A stretch of DNA of 64,000 nt from positions 3,382,001 through 3,446,000 of the forward strand of contig NZ_CP021913.1 in the NCBI RefSeq assembly GCF_002814095.1, in the 5' to 3' direction. The notes beneath the pieces were generated by a model. The model was not told the origin of the DNA. It ran no database searches and saw nothing but the letters and a program-made list of their open reading frames with translations. The DNA comes from Sagittula sp. P11 (GTDB lineage Bacteria > Pseudomonadota > Alphaproteobacteria > Rhodobacterales > Rhodobacteraceae). This document shows positions 1-8,416 of the stretch, one piece after another (position 1 is the first letter of the stretch; each line of letters starts with the position of its first letter). A program made the translations under genes and the position numbers.

Positions 1-318
1 CACGATCCGGCCAAAGCCTTCGTGGCTCATCTTCTGCATCTGCGAGGCCATGCAGCCGGTCCGTTTCTCGATCAGCAGGCCCACGGCGTCGTAGAACTTC
101 GTCACGCGCCACATCACGTCCGGGTCCGGATCGCCGATGATCGGGATCTCGCGGCGCTCCTCCCGGGTGACGATGAACTCTGCCATGATGTCGGCATCGG
201 TCTTGTCGTCCCACTGGCCATAGCTGTCCTCGGCGCGGATCACCGCGGCAAGCTGGCTGAGGAAGGGGCTGTCGACCATCGCGCCACCGCGCTCGGCCTC
301 AAGGGTCTCGGTGGTCAT
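1..318 (-). CDS. NifX-associated nitrogen fixation protein (DUF269), 3' end cut by window edge
   Basis: The first 106 codons are present and the rest runs off the left edge. The translation carries the DUF269 core: an RAEDSYGQWD segment, an EERREIPIIGDPDPDVMWRV segment and KRTGCMASQMQKMSHEGFGR near the cut. DUF269 proteins are encoded next to nifX in many diazotrophs and are thought to help FeMo-cofactor assembly, although their exact reaction is not settled. The start codon lies in a TGATG overlap with the nifX stop, which implies translational coupling in the nifE-nifN-nifX operon. The family is about 150 residues, so roughly a third is missing here only because of the window boundary. Confidence 0.93.
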   Translation of the reverse strand, partial: MTTETLEAERGGAMVDSPFLSQLAAVIRAEDSYGQWDDKTDADIMAEFIVTREERREIPIIGDPDPDVMWRVTKFYDAVGLLIEKRTGCMASQMQKMSHEGFGRIV

Positions 319-812
319 CAGGCGGTCTCCTCTGTCTCGTATTCGTCCATGAAATCGGGCTTGTCCTCGGTCCCGAGGATCTTGCGCAGGAAGGGCGGGG
401 GCGTGCCGTTCAGCATCACCTTGACCTGCTCCAGCACCGCCTCGATCGGCTCCGGGTCCTTGCGCTTGATCGGGTGGATGCCCGCGCGCACGATCTTCGC
501 CGCCGAGGGGCCGCCGATGGCCAGCGCGAACAACAGGGCGCAGCCCTTCAGCGCCTCCACCTTCGGGGTGATCTTGTCGTCCTGGTCGTCGTGCTTGCCT
601 TTCTGCTTCGTGACGTTGTCGAAGGCATGCGCCGCCACGAAACGGTGGCCGGTCTTCCAGACGTCATAGACGGCGAATGTCTTCGCCGAGCCGAAATGGG
701 CACCGAGATACGCCATGTCGTTGGTGGCGATGGCGATGCGCAGGGGCGTCTCGCCCGGGGCCGGTTCGCTGGCCGGTCCGGTGGTGTCAATGACGCGCAG
801 CGTGCGGGACAT
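318..812 (-). CDS. nifX: NifX, FeMo-cofactor precursor carrier
   Basis: This 164-residue cytoplasmic protein has the NifX/NafY-like dinitrogenase iron-molybdenum-cofactor binding fold. It begins with a variable segment, then LRIAIATNDMAYLGAHFGSAKTF, a Thr/Asp-rich first strand, and contains a GCALLFALAIGGPSAAKIV stretch typical of the family. NifX binds NifB-cofactor and passes FeMo-co precursor to the NifEN scaffold. It follows nifN with a 26-base overlap and precedes the DUF269 gene with a 1-base overlap, so it belongs to the nifE operon. The C-terminal tail is acidic. Confidence 0.95.
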   Translation of the reverse strand: MSRTLRVIDTTGPASEPAPGETPLRIAIATNDMAYLGAHFGSAKTFAVYDVWKTGHRFVAAHAFDNVTKQKGKHDDQDDKITPKVEALKGCALLFALAIGGPSAAKIVRAGIHPIKRKDPEPIEAVLEQVKVMLNGTPPPFLRKILGTEDKPDFMDEYETEETA

Positions 813-2172
813 GCTCGAACTCCTCTGGGATGGGCGCGGCGCCGAAATCCTCGGGGCGCGCGCGGTGGTGGATGGACTGGACGGTGTTCGCGATCTCGTA
901 GAGGAAGGCGCGGCTGCCCCGGTAGCCGACCCGGCAGACGTCCTGCGCGCCGATGCGGTCGAAGACCGGGAACCCCACGCGCACGAGGGGGATGTGCAGG
1001 GCGTGTTCGACGTGGCGGCCGTGGCTGTGGGTCAGCAGCAGCTGGGCGCCGCCCGCCTGCGCCGCGCGCTGAAGGTCGCCCAGATCCCCGAGTATGACCT
1101 CCCCGGACGGGATGCGGTCGACGAGAGGCGTGTGCTGCGTCGTGGTGACGGCGGCGACCACCTCTGCCCCCATCGAGGTCAAAGCGTTCGAGAGGGAGAA
1201 CAGCAGGTCCGGGTCGGCGCCGATGGCCACACGCAGCCCGCCGGTGTGGAAATGCGCGTCGAGCGCCGCGTCGATCAGCCGGGCCCTGTCGCGCCGGATG
1301 GACGGGGGCGGGTCCTGCACGCCCGCAAGCCCCATCAGCGTGCGCACGAAGGCATCGACCGGCTTCAGCCCGGTGACCGACTGGAAGACGCGGAAGGGCG
1401 CGAGGGTGCGATCCTCCAGCATCTGCGCGGCCCTGCGCATGCTCTCTCCCACCGCGAGGGTAAAGGCGCTCCGGGCGATCCGGCCGATGTCGGCCAGCGG
1501 TGTGCCCCCGAGCGAGCAGCCCGACCAGTCGTCCGACACATGCCCGTCGAGCGAAGTCGAGATGTCCGGCAGGACCACGGGCGACAGTCCGAAAGCGCGG
1601 ATCATCCGCACCAGTTCCTCCACCTCTGCCGGGCTCAGGTGCGATCCGGCCAGCAGCGTCACCTGCCGCATGTCCACGTCGCGCTCCGTCACGCGGGGCA
1701 CCAGCGCACCGACGATGGCCTCCACCGCCTTCGCCCAGCCGTCCTGCAGCGCCCCGTCGAAGTCGGGGGTGGAGGCATAGACCACCGCCGTGTCGGCGAA
1801 ATCCGTGCGCCGCGACAGGATCTCCCTCAACTCGCCCGGCACGTCCTCGCCCCGGGTCTCCGTCAGCGCGGTGGAGGCGATGCCGATGAAGGAGGGCGCG
1901 GCCTTCCTGCGCAGGTTCTCTATGGCCTCCTCGATCTGATCCGCACCGCCGAGGATGGTCGACACCTCGTTCATCGCGGTGGTCTGAAGCGGCACGGCCT
2001 CCTTGAAGTGCCGCACGAGGTGGACCATCGCGAAGGCCGTGCAGCCCTGCGAGCCGTGGAACAGCGGGATCGCCCGCTCGATCCCGAGATAGGCCATGGC
2101 CGCCCCCAGCGGTGCGGAGCTTTTCAGCGGCATGGTCGACAGGGCGCGTTTCGGGTGGATGAGCTTCGCCAT
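787..2172 (-). CDS. nifN: Nitrogenase iron-molybdenum cofactor biosynthesis protein NifN
   Basis: NifN is the beta-like subunit of the NifEN scaffold, on which the NifB-cofactor precursor is matured to FeMo-co before transfer to NifDK. The 461-residue product shows the NifK-like N-terminal block PKRALSTMPLKSSAPLGAAM and the cluster-region motif HGSQGCTAF. An upstream in-frame extension exists, but the ATG at 2172 is preferred because the protein then starts with MAKLIHPKRAL, as in the family, and because it lies one base after the nifE stop (TGAGATG). The gene overlaps nifX by 26 bases. Confidence 0.95.
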   Translation of the reverse strand: MAKLIHPKRALSTMPLKSSAPLGAAMAYLGIERAIPLFHGSQGCTAFAMVHLVRHFKEAVPLQTTAMNEVSTILGGADQIEEAIENLRRKAAPSFIGIASTALTETRGEDVPGELREILSRRTDFADTAVVYASTPDFDGALQDGWAKAVEAIVGALVPRVTERDVDMRQVTLLAGSHLSPAEVEELVRMIRAFGLSPVVLPDISTSLDGHVSDDWSGCSLGGTPLADIGRIARSAFTLAVGESMRRAAQMLEDRTLAPFRVFQSVTGLKPVDAFVRTLMGLAGVQDPPPSIRRDRARLIDAALDAHFHTGGLRVAIGADPDLLFSLSNALTSMGAEVVAAVTTTQHTPLVDRIPSGEVILGDLGDLQRAAQAGGAQLLLTHSHGRHVEHALHIPLVRVGFPVFDRIGAQDVCRVGYRGSRAFLYEIANTVQSIHHRARPEDFGAAPIPEEFEHVPHAARH

Positions 2173-2173
2173 C

Positions 2174-3745
2174 TCAGCAATCCTCGAAATCGGTGCGGCT
2201 GGAGGCGAAGTCCGTGACCGCTGGGCCGCCCGCGGCCGGCGGGGATGCAAACGGCGGCAGCGGGGGCACCAGGGTCACGGGTCTCGACGGACCGGCGGGA
2301 ATGCCGGTCACGGGGCAGGGGCCTGCGGGCGCGGGCAGCGTGCGCCCGGCGGTCAGCGGCAGGTCCCAGGGCGCGGGCTCCCTCAGTTCGGCCCACATGG
2401 GGTTGTTCACCGCGCGGTCGATGGCGCGGACAAGATCTTCCATCCCCATGTAGCCGGCATAGGGTTCGTGCTTTTCCTGGTTCACGTCGACCCAGGGCAT
2501 CCTGGCCTTCAGGGCCACGAACTGCGACCGCCCGCCCGACATCAGGATGTCGGCGCCCGCGTCCTTCAGCAGGCGGTACATGTCCTTCGGCGCCATGTTG
2601 TCGAACATGTGCTTGTCGTCGCCCATGATCTCGACGACGCGGCCCTTGTCATCCTCCGTGGCCTTGCGGACGGAGGTGCCGATGACCTCCATTCCCAGCT
2701 CCTGGAGTGCCGCGACCACCGACCACGACTTGTGCCCGCCGGTGTAAAGCAGCACCTTCCGGCCCTCGACGCGCGGGCGGTAGGGGGCGAGTCTCGCCCG
2801 GATGGCCGCCTCTTCCTCGGCGATCAGCGCCTCGCAACGGTCCCGCAGGCCGGGGTCCGCACCGCGTTCCACCAGTATCCGGCACATCTCCCGAAGCGAA
2901 TCCGAAGTGTCGGAGATGCCGTAGAACGACCCTTCGAAGTAGGGGATGCCATAACGCTCCTCGAGCTTGCGGGCGACGTTGATGAGCGCCTTGGAACAGA
3001 CCATCATCGTGACACGCGCGCGGTGCATCATCGCCACCTGCTTGTAACGCGCGTCGGCGGCGAGGGAGCCGAGGATGCGAATGCCCAGCCGGTCGAGCAG
3101 CGGCTTCACCTGCCACAGTTCGCCCGACAGGTTGTAGTCGCCGACGATGTTGATGTCGCAGGGCGTGGTCTCGGCGGGCTCCATCGTGCCGATCACGTGA
3201 TCAAGCATCGCCTCGCCCGCCAGCTTGTTGCCGAGGTTCTTCGATCCCACGTAGCCCGGCGCGTTGACCGGAATGCAGGGCACGCCGAATTTCGCCGTCG
3301 CCGCCTTGCAGACCGCGTCGATGTCGTCGCCGATCAGCGCGGGCACGCAGGTCGCGTAGACGAAGACCGCCGGAGGGTTCTGGCTCTCGATCGTCTCGCG
3401 GATCGCGCGGAACAGCTTCTTCTCGCCGTAGCCCATGACGATATCCAGTTCCGTCATGTCCGTGGTCAGGCCGATCCGGTAAAGCTCGGACCCCGACGAG
3501 GCCGCGCCCCGGTTGTCCCAGCCGTTGCCCTCGCAGGCGAGGGGCGCATGCACCAGGTGCGCCACGTCGACGATGGGTTGCAGGACGATCTTCGCCCCGT
3601 CGAAGGCGCAGCCACCGGCGGCCGCGCCGGGCGTCAGCGGCTTGGCGCAGCCCTTCTTGCGCTGCTGCTCCGACTTGGAAACGTTGGTCCCGCAGGCCGG
3701 TTCGTCGAACACGTCCGCGATCCTGGATTTCAGTGCATCGGTCAT
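2174..3745 (-). CDS. nifE: Nitrogenase iron-molybdenum cofactor biosynthesis protein NifE
   Basis: NifE is the NifD-like subunit of the NifEN scaffold. The 523-residue product has conserved cysteines in GGCAFDGA, LACEGNGWDN and YATCVPALIGDD, which correspond to ligands of the permanent 4Fe-4S cluster, and a typical VNAPGYVGSKNLGNKLAG segment. The C-terminal 50 residues form a Pro/Ala-rich tail that looks poorly conserved. It is the first gene of the leftward nifE-nifN-nifX-DUF269 operon. A sigma-54 promoter lies about 30 bases upstream and a NifA-type enhancer about 72 bases beyond it, so expression should be limited to nitrogen-fixing conditions. Confidence 0.97.
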   Translation of the reverse strand: MTDALKSRIADVFDEPACGTNVSKSEQQRKKGCAKPLTPGAAAGGCAFDGAKIVLQPIVDVAHLVHAPLACEGNGWDNRGAASSGSELYRIGLTTDMTELDIVMGYGEKKLFRAIRETIESQNPPAVFVYATCVPALIGDDIDAVCKAATAKFGVPCIPVNAPGYVGSKNLGNKLAGEAMLDHVIGTMEPAETTPCDINIVGDYNLSGELWQVKPLLDRLGIRILGSLAADARYKQVAMMHRARVTMMVCSKALINVARKLEERYGIPYFEGSFYGISDTSDSLREMCRILVERGADPGLRDRCEALIAEEEAAIRARLAPYRPRVEGRKVLLYTGGHKSWSVVAALQELGMEVIGTSVRKATEDDKGRVVEIMGDDKHMFDNMAPKDMYRLLKDAGADILMSGGRSQFVALKARMPWVDVNQEKHEPYAGYMGMEDLVRAIDRAVNNPMWAELREPAPWDLPLTAGRTLPAPAGPCPVTGIPAGPSRPVTLVPPLPPFASPPAAGGPAVTDFASSRTDFEDC

Positions 3746-3774
3746 GGCGCATCCCCTCTGCTTCGGGGAAACTC

Positions 3775-3792
3775 AAGCACGCGGTGTGCCAA
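3775..3792 (-). promoter_or_regulatory. Sigma-54 (-24/-12) promoter of nifE
   Basis: Read on the minus strand the sequence is TTGGCACACCGCGTGCTT, with GG and GC separated by exactly ten bases as sigma-54 (RpoN) promoters require. The predicted transcript would start roughly 12 bases further, leaving a short leader before the nifE ATG at 3745. Confidence 0.85.
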
Positions 3793-3853
3793 GTGCCCCG
3801 CGCGCTGCCGCCTGGCACGTCACCCGACAAAATAAGCTGGCGAAAGACGACAA

Positions 3854-3869
3854 TGTCGGGGAACTGACA
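3854..3869. promoter_or_regulatory. NifA upstream activator site for nifE
   Basis: The sequence TGTCGGGGAACTGACA is an exact TGT-N10-ACA match, the established NifA binding consensus. Its centre lies about 72 bases upstream of the -24 element of the nifE promoter. It is also close to the start of the divergent phasin-like gene at 3915, but no sigma-54 promoter faces that gene. Confidence 0.85.
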
Positions 3870-3914
3870 GGCCGCGCCCGGGGTTTCCCAATGCAACGAC
3901 AGGAGTGTCGAGAA

Positions 3915-4247
3915 ATGTATCCAGACATGATGAAAGCCGCCGTCGAATGGCAGCGGGCCACGCTGGCGGGGGCGCGGGTGATGATCTCGGCCGGGACGGT
4001 GATCCAGGTGCGGGTCGCGCAGATGGCGATGGGCACGATGAAGCCGGTCGAAGCCACGCGCATGGTGTTCGAGAAGCCCTCGGCCTTCATGCGCGCCACC
4101 GAGGCCGCGATGCGCGCCGCGGCGGGGCAGAAGGGCTATGGCGCGGTGATGGAAGCGGCCCTCGCCCCGATCGAGGCCAGCGCCGGGGCGAACGCCCGCC
4201 GCCTGTCGCCCAAGACGCTCACCAAGGGCAAGCGCCGCCGGTCCTGA
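3915..4247 (+). CDS. Small phasin-like hypothetical protein
   Basis: The 110-residue product is Ala/Met-rich and largely helical by appearance, with a phasin-like amphipathic pattern: EWQRATLAGARVMISAG, then KPVEATRMVFEKPSAFMRA and a basic C-terminal tail ending KGKRRRS. Phasins coat polyhydroxyalkanoate granules, but this one is short and I infer the class only from composition and pattern. The ATG at 3915 follows an AGGAG ribosome site with 9 bases of spacing. It is divergent from nifE, and the NifA site lies in the shared region. It could instead be a nitrogen-fixation accessory protein. A strong terminator follows. Confidence 0.6.
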   Translation: MYPDMMKAAVEWQRATLAGARVMISAGTVIQVRVAQMAMGTMKPVEATRMVFEKPSAFMRATEAAMRAAAGQKGYGAVMEAALAPIEASAGANARRLSPKTLTKGKRRRS

Positions 4248-4281
4248 TCCGTCAGGTCGCGCAAAGGCAATCGCAAAGGAA

Positions 4282-4312
4282 GAGGCCGCGGCACGATCCG
4301 TGCCACGGCCTC
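4282..4312. terminator. Bidirectional hairpin between phasin-like gene and Fe-alcohol dehydrogenase gene
   Basis: A 13-base stem with one mismatch (GAGGCCGCGGCAC pairing with GTGCCACGGCCTC) encloses a five-base loop between two convergent genes. It lacks a good T-run, so it is assigned from its stem and its position. Confidence 0.6.
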
Positions 4313-4365
4313 CGGGGAATGTGACCGGCGGGCGGGCTGCCGGGCACAGACGTCTCTCGCAGGCG

Positions 4366-5511
4366 TCAGAGCGCCGTGCGGAACAGCTCTTCGAGGTTTG
4401 CCTCGGTCAGTTCAACAGGGTTGCCGCCGCAGGACGGGTCGGTGATCGCACCCTTCACCAGCGCCGGAATCGCGTCTTCCGTCACGCCCAGGTCCGACAG
4501 GCGGCGCGGGATGCCGAGGCTGTCGTTCAGCTCCTGCACGAAGGCGCGGAACCCGTCAAAGCCGCCCTCGATCCCCAGATAGGCCGAGGCCATGTCGAAC
4601 CGCTCGCGGATCGCACCGGCGTTAAAGTCCAGCACCGACGGCATGCAGACCGCGTTGGTCGTGCCGTGGTGGGTGTTGAAATGCGCGCCGATGGGGTGGC
4701 TCATGGCGTGGATCGCGCCGAGACCCTTCTGGAAGGCCGTCGCCCCCATCATGGCCGCCGACATCATCTGCGCCCGCGCCTCGAGGTCCTGGCCGTTCTG
4801 GTAGGCGCGCGGCAGGTAGTCCTTCACCAGCCGCATCCCCTCCAGCGCGATGCCCTGGCTCATCGGGTGGTAGAACGGGGAGGAGAACGCCTCCACGCAA
4901 TGCGCAAACGCATCGAGGCCGGTCCCGGCGGTGATCATCGCGGGCATGCCCATGGTCAGCTCCGGATCGCAGATCACCACGGTCGGCAGCACCTTCGGGT
5001 GGAAGATGATCTTCTTCTCGTGCGTCTCGGAATTGGTGATGACGCTGGCGCGCCCCACTTCCGATCCGGTGCCGGCGGTGGTCGGCACGGCGACGATGGG
5101 CGCGATGGCCGCCGCGTCGGCGCGGGTCCACCAGTCGCCGATGTCCTCGAAATCCCAGACCGGGCGCGTCTGCCCGGCCATGAAGGCCACCATCTTGCCG
5201 AGGTCGAGCCCGGAGCCGCCGCCGAAGGCGATCACGCCGTCATGGCCGCCGTCGCGGTAGACCTTCACCCCGGCCTCGAGGTTCTTTTCGTTGGGGTTGG
5301 GGTCGACCTCCGCGAACAGCGCGCGGCCAAGGCCCGCCTGTTCCAGGACGTCGAGCGTCTGCGCCGTGATCGGCAGGTCGGCCAGCCCGCGGTCGGTGAC
5401 CAGCAGCGGCCGGGTGATGCCCGCCTGCGCGCAGGCGCCGGGCAGTTCGCTGATGCGGCCTGCTCCGAACTTGATGGCGGTCGGGTAGGACCAGTTTCCG
5501 GTGAGACTCAT
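4366..5511 (-). CDS. Iron-containing alcohol dehydrogenase
   Basis: The 381-residue protein belongs to the group III (iron-activated) alcohol dehydrogenases, which oxidise alcohols to aldehydes with NAD(P). It shows the nucleotide-binding GGGSGLDLGK motif near residue 97, VPTTAGTGSEV around residue 142, and metal-ligand histidines in TGLDAFAHCVEAF and KGLGAIHAMSHPIGAHFNTHHG. It is the last gene of a leftward operon with an aldehyde dehydrogenase, a GS-like ligase, a TRAP transporter and an N-formylglutamate amidohydrolase family protein. That context suggests it oxidises a gamma-glutamylated amino alcohol. The substrate itself cannot be read from the sequence. Confidence 0.9.
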   Translation of the reverse strand: MSLTGNWSYPTAIKFGAGRISELPGACAQAGITRPLLVTDRGLADLPITAQTLDVLEQAGLGRALFAEVDPNPNEKNLEAGVKVYRDGGHDGVIAFGGGSGLDLGKMVAFMAGQTRPVWDFEDIGDWWTRADAAAIAPIVAVPTTAGTGSEVGRASVITNSETHEKKIIFHPKVLPTVVICDPELTMGMPAMITAGTGLDAFAHCVEAFSSPFYHPMSQGIALEGMRLVKDYLPRAYQNGQDLEARAQMMSAAMMGATAFQKGLGAIHAMSHPIGAHFNTHHGTTNAVCMPSVLDFNAGAIRERFDMASAYLGIEGGFDGFRAFVQELNDSLGIPRRLSDLGVTEDAIPALVKGAITDPSCGGNPVELTEANLEELFRTAL

Positions 5512-5569
5512 GTGGTCACCTTCTCGATATATGCGTTGTTCAGGGGGGCGGCCAAAAGGCGCGCCGATG

Positions 5570-6955
5570 TCATGCGGTGCCGAGCCGCTTCAGGTGGTAG
5601 GACTTCGGCCGGGTCAGGTTGTGGTAGCCGATCACCGACAGGCCGCCGCCGCGCCCGGTCTGCTTGCAGCCGGTCCAGCACAGGCCGGGGTCGAGGTAGT
5701 CGGCGCGGTTCAGGAACACCGTCCCGGTCTCGATCCGGTCGCCCACCCGTTCGGCCCGCTCCAGATCGGAGGTCCAGAGCGATGCGGTCAGCCCGAAGTC
5801 GCTGTCGTTCATCAGGCGGATCGCTTCCTCGTCGTCCTTCACCTTCATGATGCCGACCACGGGGCCAAAGCTCTCGTCCCGCATCACCCGCATGTCGTGG
5901 GTCACGTTCGTCAGGATCTGCGGCGTCAGGTAGGCGGCGCCGTCGTCCTCCGCGAAGGTGTCGATATGGGCCACGGCCCCGGCGTCCAGCGCCTCGGCGA
6001 TCTGGGCGCGCACCTCGGCGGCAAAGCGGACGTTGGCCATCGGGCCGATGGTCGTCTCCTTGTCGAGCGGATTGCCCAGCTTGTAGCCCTTCACCACCGC
6101 CACGGCCTTCTCGACGAAGGCATCGAACAGCGACTCGTGCACGTAGATCCGTTCGATCCCGCAGCAGCACTGGCCGGAGTTGAACATCGCGCCGTCGATC
6201 AGCGTGTCGACGGCCGCGTCCAGATCCGCGTCCTCCATGACATAGCCCGGGTCCTTGCCGCCCAGCTCAAGCCCGGTGCCGGTGAAGGTGCCCGCCGCCG
6301 CGCGCTCCATCGCCTTGCCGCCGCCGACGGAGCCGGTGAAGTTCACGAAGTCGAAGGCATTGGCCGCGATCAGGTCGGACGTGGTGTCATGGTCGAGGAA
6401 GACGTTCTGGAACACCTCTTCCGGCACGCCCGCCGCGTGGAAGGCCTTTGCCATGCGCTCGCCCACAAGCAGGGTCTGGGTGGCATGTTTCAGGATCACC
6501 GTGTTGCCCGCGATCAGCGCAGGCGCGACGGTGTTGATCGCCGTCATGTAGGGGTAGTTCCACGGCGCCACCACGAAGACGACCCCCAGCGGCACACGCT
6601 TGATATAGCGCTTGAAGGTCGCGTCCTCGCCGACCTCGATGGGCGCCAGCGCGGTCTCCGCGATACTGGCCATGTAAGAGGCGCGCTCGTTGAAGCCGCC
6701 GAACTCCCCGCCGAAGCGGACCGGGCGGCCCATCATGTGCGCCAGTTCCGGCACGATCTCGTCGTTCATCTCGCCCACGGCGGCGACACCGGCCATCACG
6801 AGACGGGTGCGCTCCTCAAGGGGGCGCGCCGCCCATGCGGCCTGCGCCGCACGGCCCTTGGCCGCCACGGACTTCGCCTCGTCCAGCGACAGCACCGGAC
6901 GTTCCGCAAAGACGCTGCCGTCGATGGGCGAGATACATTTCAGGGTATTTGTCAT
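5570..6955 (-). CDS. NAD(P)-dependent aldehyde dehydrogenase
   Basis: This 461-residue ALDH superfamily enzyme oxidises an aldehyde to the acid. It contains the N-fold APWNYPYMTAINTVAPALIAG segment, the catalytic glutamate in LELGGKDPGYV, and the nucleophilic cysteine in FNSGQCCCGIERIYV. It is slightly short for the family because the N-terminal arm is brief. It lies between the Fe-alcohol dehydrogenase and the GS-like gene on the same strand with short gaps, so it probably carries out the step after the alcohol dehydrogenase on the same gamma-glutamyl intermediate. Confidence 0.92.
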   Translation of the reverse strand: MTNTLKCISPIDGSVFAERPVLSLDEAKSVAAKGRAAQAAWAARPLEERTRLVMAGVAAVGEMNDEIVPELAHMMGRPVRFGGEFGGFNERASYMASIAETALAPIEVGEDATFKRYIKRVPLGVVFVVAPWNYPYMTAINTVAPALIAGNTVILKHATQTLLVGERMAKAFHAAGVPEEVFQNVFLDHDTTSDLIAANAFDFVNFTGSVGGGKAMERAAAGTFTGTGLELGGKDPGYVMEDADLDAAVDTLIDGAMFNSGQCCCGIERIYVHESLFDAFVEKAVAVVKGYKLGNPLDKETTIGPMANVRFAAEVRAQIAEALDAGAVAHIDTFAEDDGAAYLTPQILTNVTHDMRVMRDESFGPVVGIMKVKDDEEAIRLMNDSDFGLTASLWTSDLERAERVGDRIETGTVFLNRADYLDPGLCWTGCKQTGRGGGLSVIGYHNLTRPKSYHLKRLGTA

Positions 6956-7001
6956 TCCATCCTCTGGATCAGTTCGGGGGTCCCGGGGCGGGTCCGCCCG
7001 G

Positions 7002-8363
7002 TCACGACATCTCGAATCCGCGCGCGATCTCGTAGTCGGTCACGACGCGATTGAAATCCTCGATCTCCACTTCCGCCGCGCGGGCGTAGTGGATCACGAC
7101 CTTGTCGCCGAAGGCCTCGCGCAGCATCTCCGACTGCAGCAGCTCGCGCCGCGCGTCCCGCAACGTGCCGGGCAGGCGCGAGGCGTTGCCGGAATAGGCG
7201 TCGCCGGTGTAGGCGGGTTCCAGTTCCAGCTTGTCCTCGATGCCCTTCAGGCCCGCCGCGAGCAGCGCCGCCATGGCGAGGTAGGGGTTCAGGTCCGACC
7301 CGCCGACGCGGCATTCGATGCGCACGGCCTTGGTCCCCTCGCCGCACAGGCGGAAGCCCGCGGTGCGGTTGTCGATGGACCAGATCACCCGCGTGGGGGC
7401 GAAGGTGCCGACCTGGAAGCGCTTGTAGCTGTTGATGTAGGGGGCGAGGAAATAGGTCACGTCGGGCGCGTACTTCAGCAGCCCCGCGACGTAGTGCTTC
7501 ATCAGCCCCGACATTCCGAGGCTGTCCGCCTCGTCGAAGAAGGCGGGCGTGCCCCCCTCCCACAGCGACATGTGGACGTGGCTGGACGAGCCGACCTTGT
7601 CCTCGTGCCACTTGGCGATGAAGCTCGCCGCGTGGCCCTGCTGGTGGGCGATCTCCTTGATCGCGTGCTTGGCGATGGTGTGGTACTCCGCCGTGTCGAG
7701 CGCGGGGGCGTACTTGATGTTCAGCTCTTCCTGCCCGGTCTCCGCCTCGCCCTTGGAGTTCTCGACGGGGATGCCCGCCGCCCACAGGTGGTTGCGCACG
7801 GGGCGCAGCACGTGCTCCTCCCGCGTGGTGAGCATGATGTTGTAATCCTCGTTGTAGCCCGACAGCGTCTCCAGCGCGCGGAAGCCCGACTTGCGGATCT
7901 CCGGGTAGGACTTCTCGAAGAGGAAGAATTCCAGCTCGGTGGCCATCATCGGGGTGAAGCCCATGGCCTCCGCCCGTTTGACCTGCGCCTTCAGCATGGC
8001 GCGCGGGGTGTGGGGCACTTCCTCGTGGGTGTGGTGGTCGAGGATGTCGCACATCACCATCACCGTGCCTTCGAGCCAGGGCATCGGGCGCAGCGTCGAG
8101 AGGTCCGGCTTCATGACGTAGTCGCCATAGCCCTTTTCCCACGAGGTCGACTCGTAGCCTTCGGGGGTGGCCATCATGATGTCGGTGGCAAAGAGGTAGT
8201 TGCAGCAGTGCGTCTCTTCCCAGGCCGAGGCGACGAAGTGCCCGGCGTGGAAGCGTTTGCCCATCAGGCGGCCCTGCATGTCGACCGCGCACACCAGCAC
8301 GGTGTCCACGAGGCCGCCGTCGACCTGTGCCTTGAGTTCATCGAAAGAGATAGGGCCGGGCAT
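7002..8363 (-). CDS. Glutamine synthetase-like gamma-glutamyl-amide ligase
   Basis: The 453-residue protein has the glutamine synthetase catalytic fold: the metal-binding MATELEFFLF, the SSSHVHMSLW strand, NSYKRFQVGTFAPTRVIWSI with DNRTAGFRL, and the IECRVGGSDLNPYLA block. The N-terminal domain is of the non-assimilatory type seen in PuuA, GlnA4, IpuC and gamma-glutamylmethylamide synthetases, which join glutamate to an amine using ATP. Its neighbours (aldehyde and Fe-alcohol dehydrogenases, a TRAP importer and an amidohydrolase) indicate catabolic glutamylation rather than nitrogen assimilation. An amino alcohol such as ethanolamine is a plausible substrate, but this is inference. Confidence 0.88.
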   Translation of the reverse strand: MPGPISFDELKAQVDGGLVDTVLVCAVDMQGRLMGKRFHAGHFVASAWEETHCCNYLFATDIMMATPEGYESTSWEKGYGDYVMKPDLSTLRPMPWLEGTVMVMCDILDHHTHEEVPHTPRAMLKAQVKRAEAMGFTPMMATELEFFLFEKSYPEIRKSGFRALETLSGYNEDYNIMLTTREEHVLRPVRNHLWAAGIPVENSKGEAETGQEELNIKYAPALDTAEYHTIAKHAIKEIAHQQGHAASFIAKWHEDKVGSSSHVHMSLWEGGTPAFFDEADSLGMSGLMKHYVAGLLKYAPDVTYFLAPYINSYKRFQVGTFAPTRVIWSIDNRTAGFRLCGEGTKAVRIECRVGGSDLNPYLAMAALLAAGLKGIEDKLELEPAYTGDAYSGNASRLPGTLRDARRELLQSEMLREAFGDKVVIHYARAAEVEIEDFNRVVTDYEIARGFEMS

Positions 8364-8416
8364 GTCGTCGTCCTTTCAGAGGCGCCCCGGCACGCATGCG
8401 CGCCGGGGCAGGGGTG

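Noticed and set aside
715-2217. 500-codon plus-strand frame opposite nifN
   Set aside because: It has Arg/His/Gly-rich shadow composition and no ribosome site, and it lies fully opposite nifX and nifN, which are certain.
3809-3826. TGGCACG on the plus strand facing the phasin-like gene, as a possible sigma-54 promoter
   Set aside because: The base pair ten positions after GG is GA instead of GC, so the -12 element is missing.
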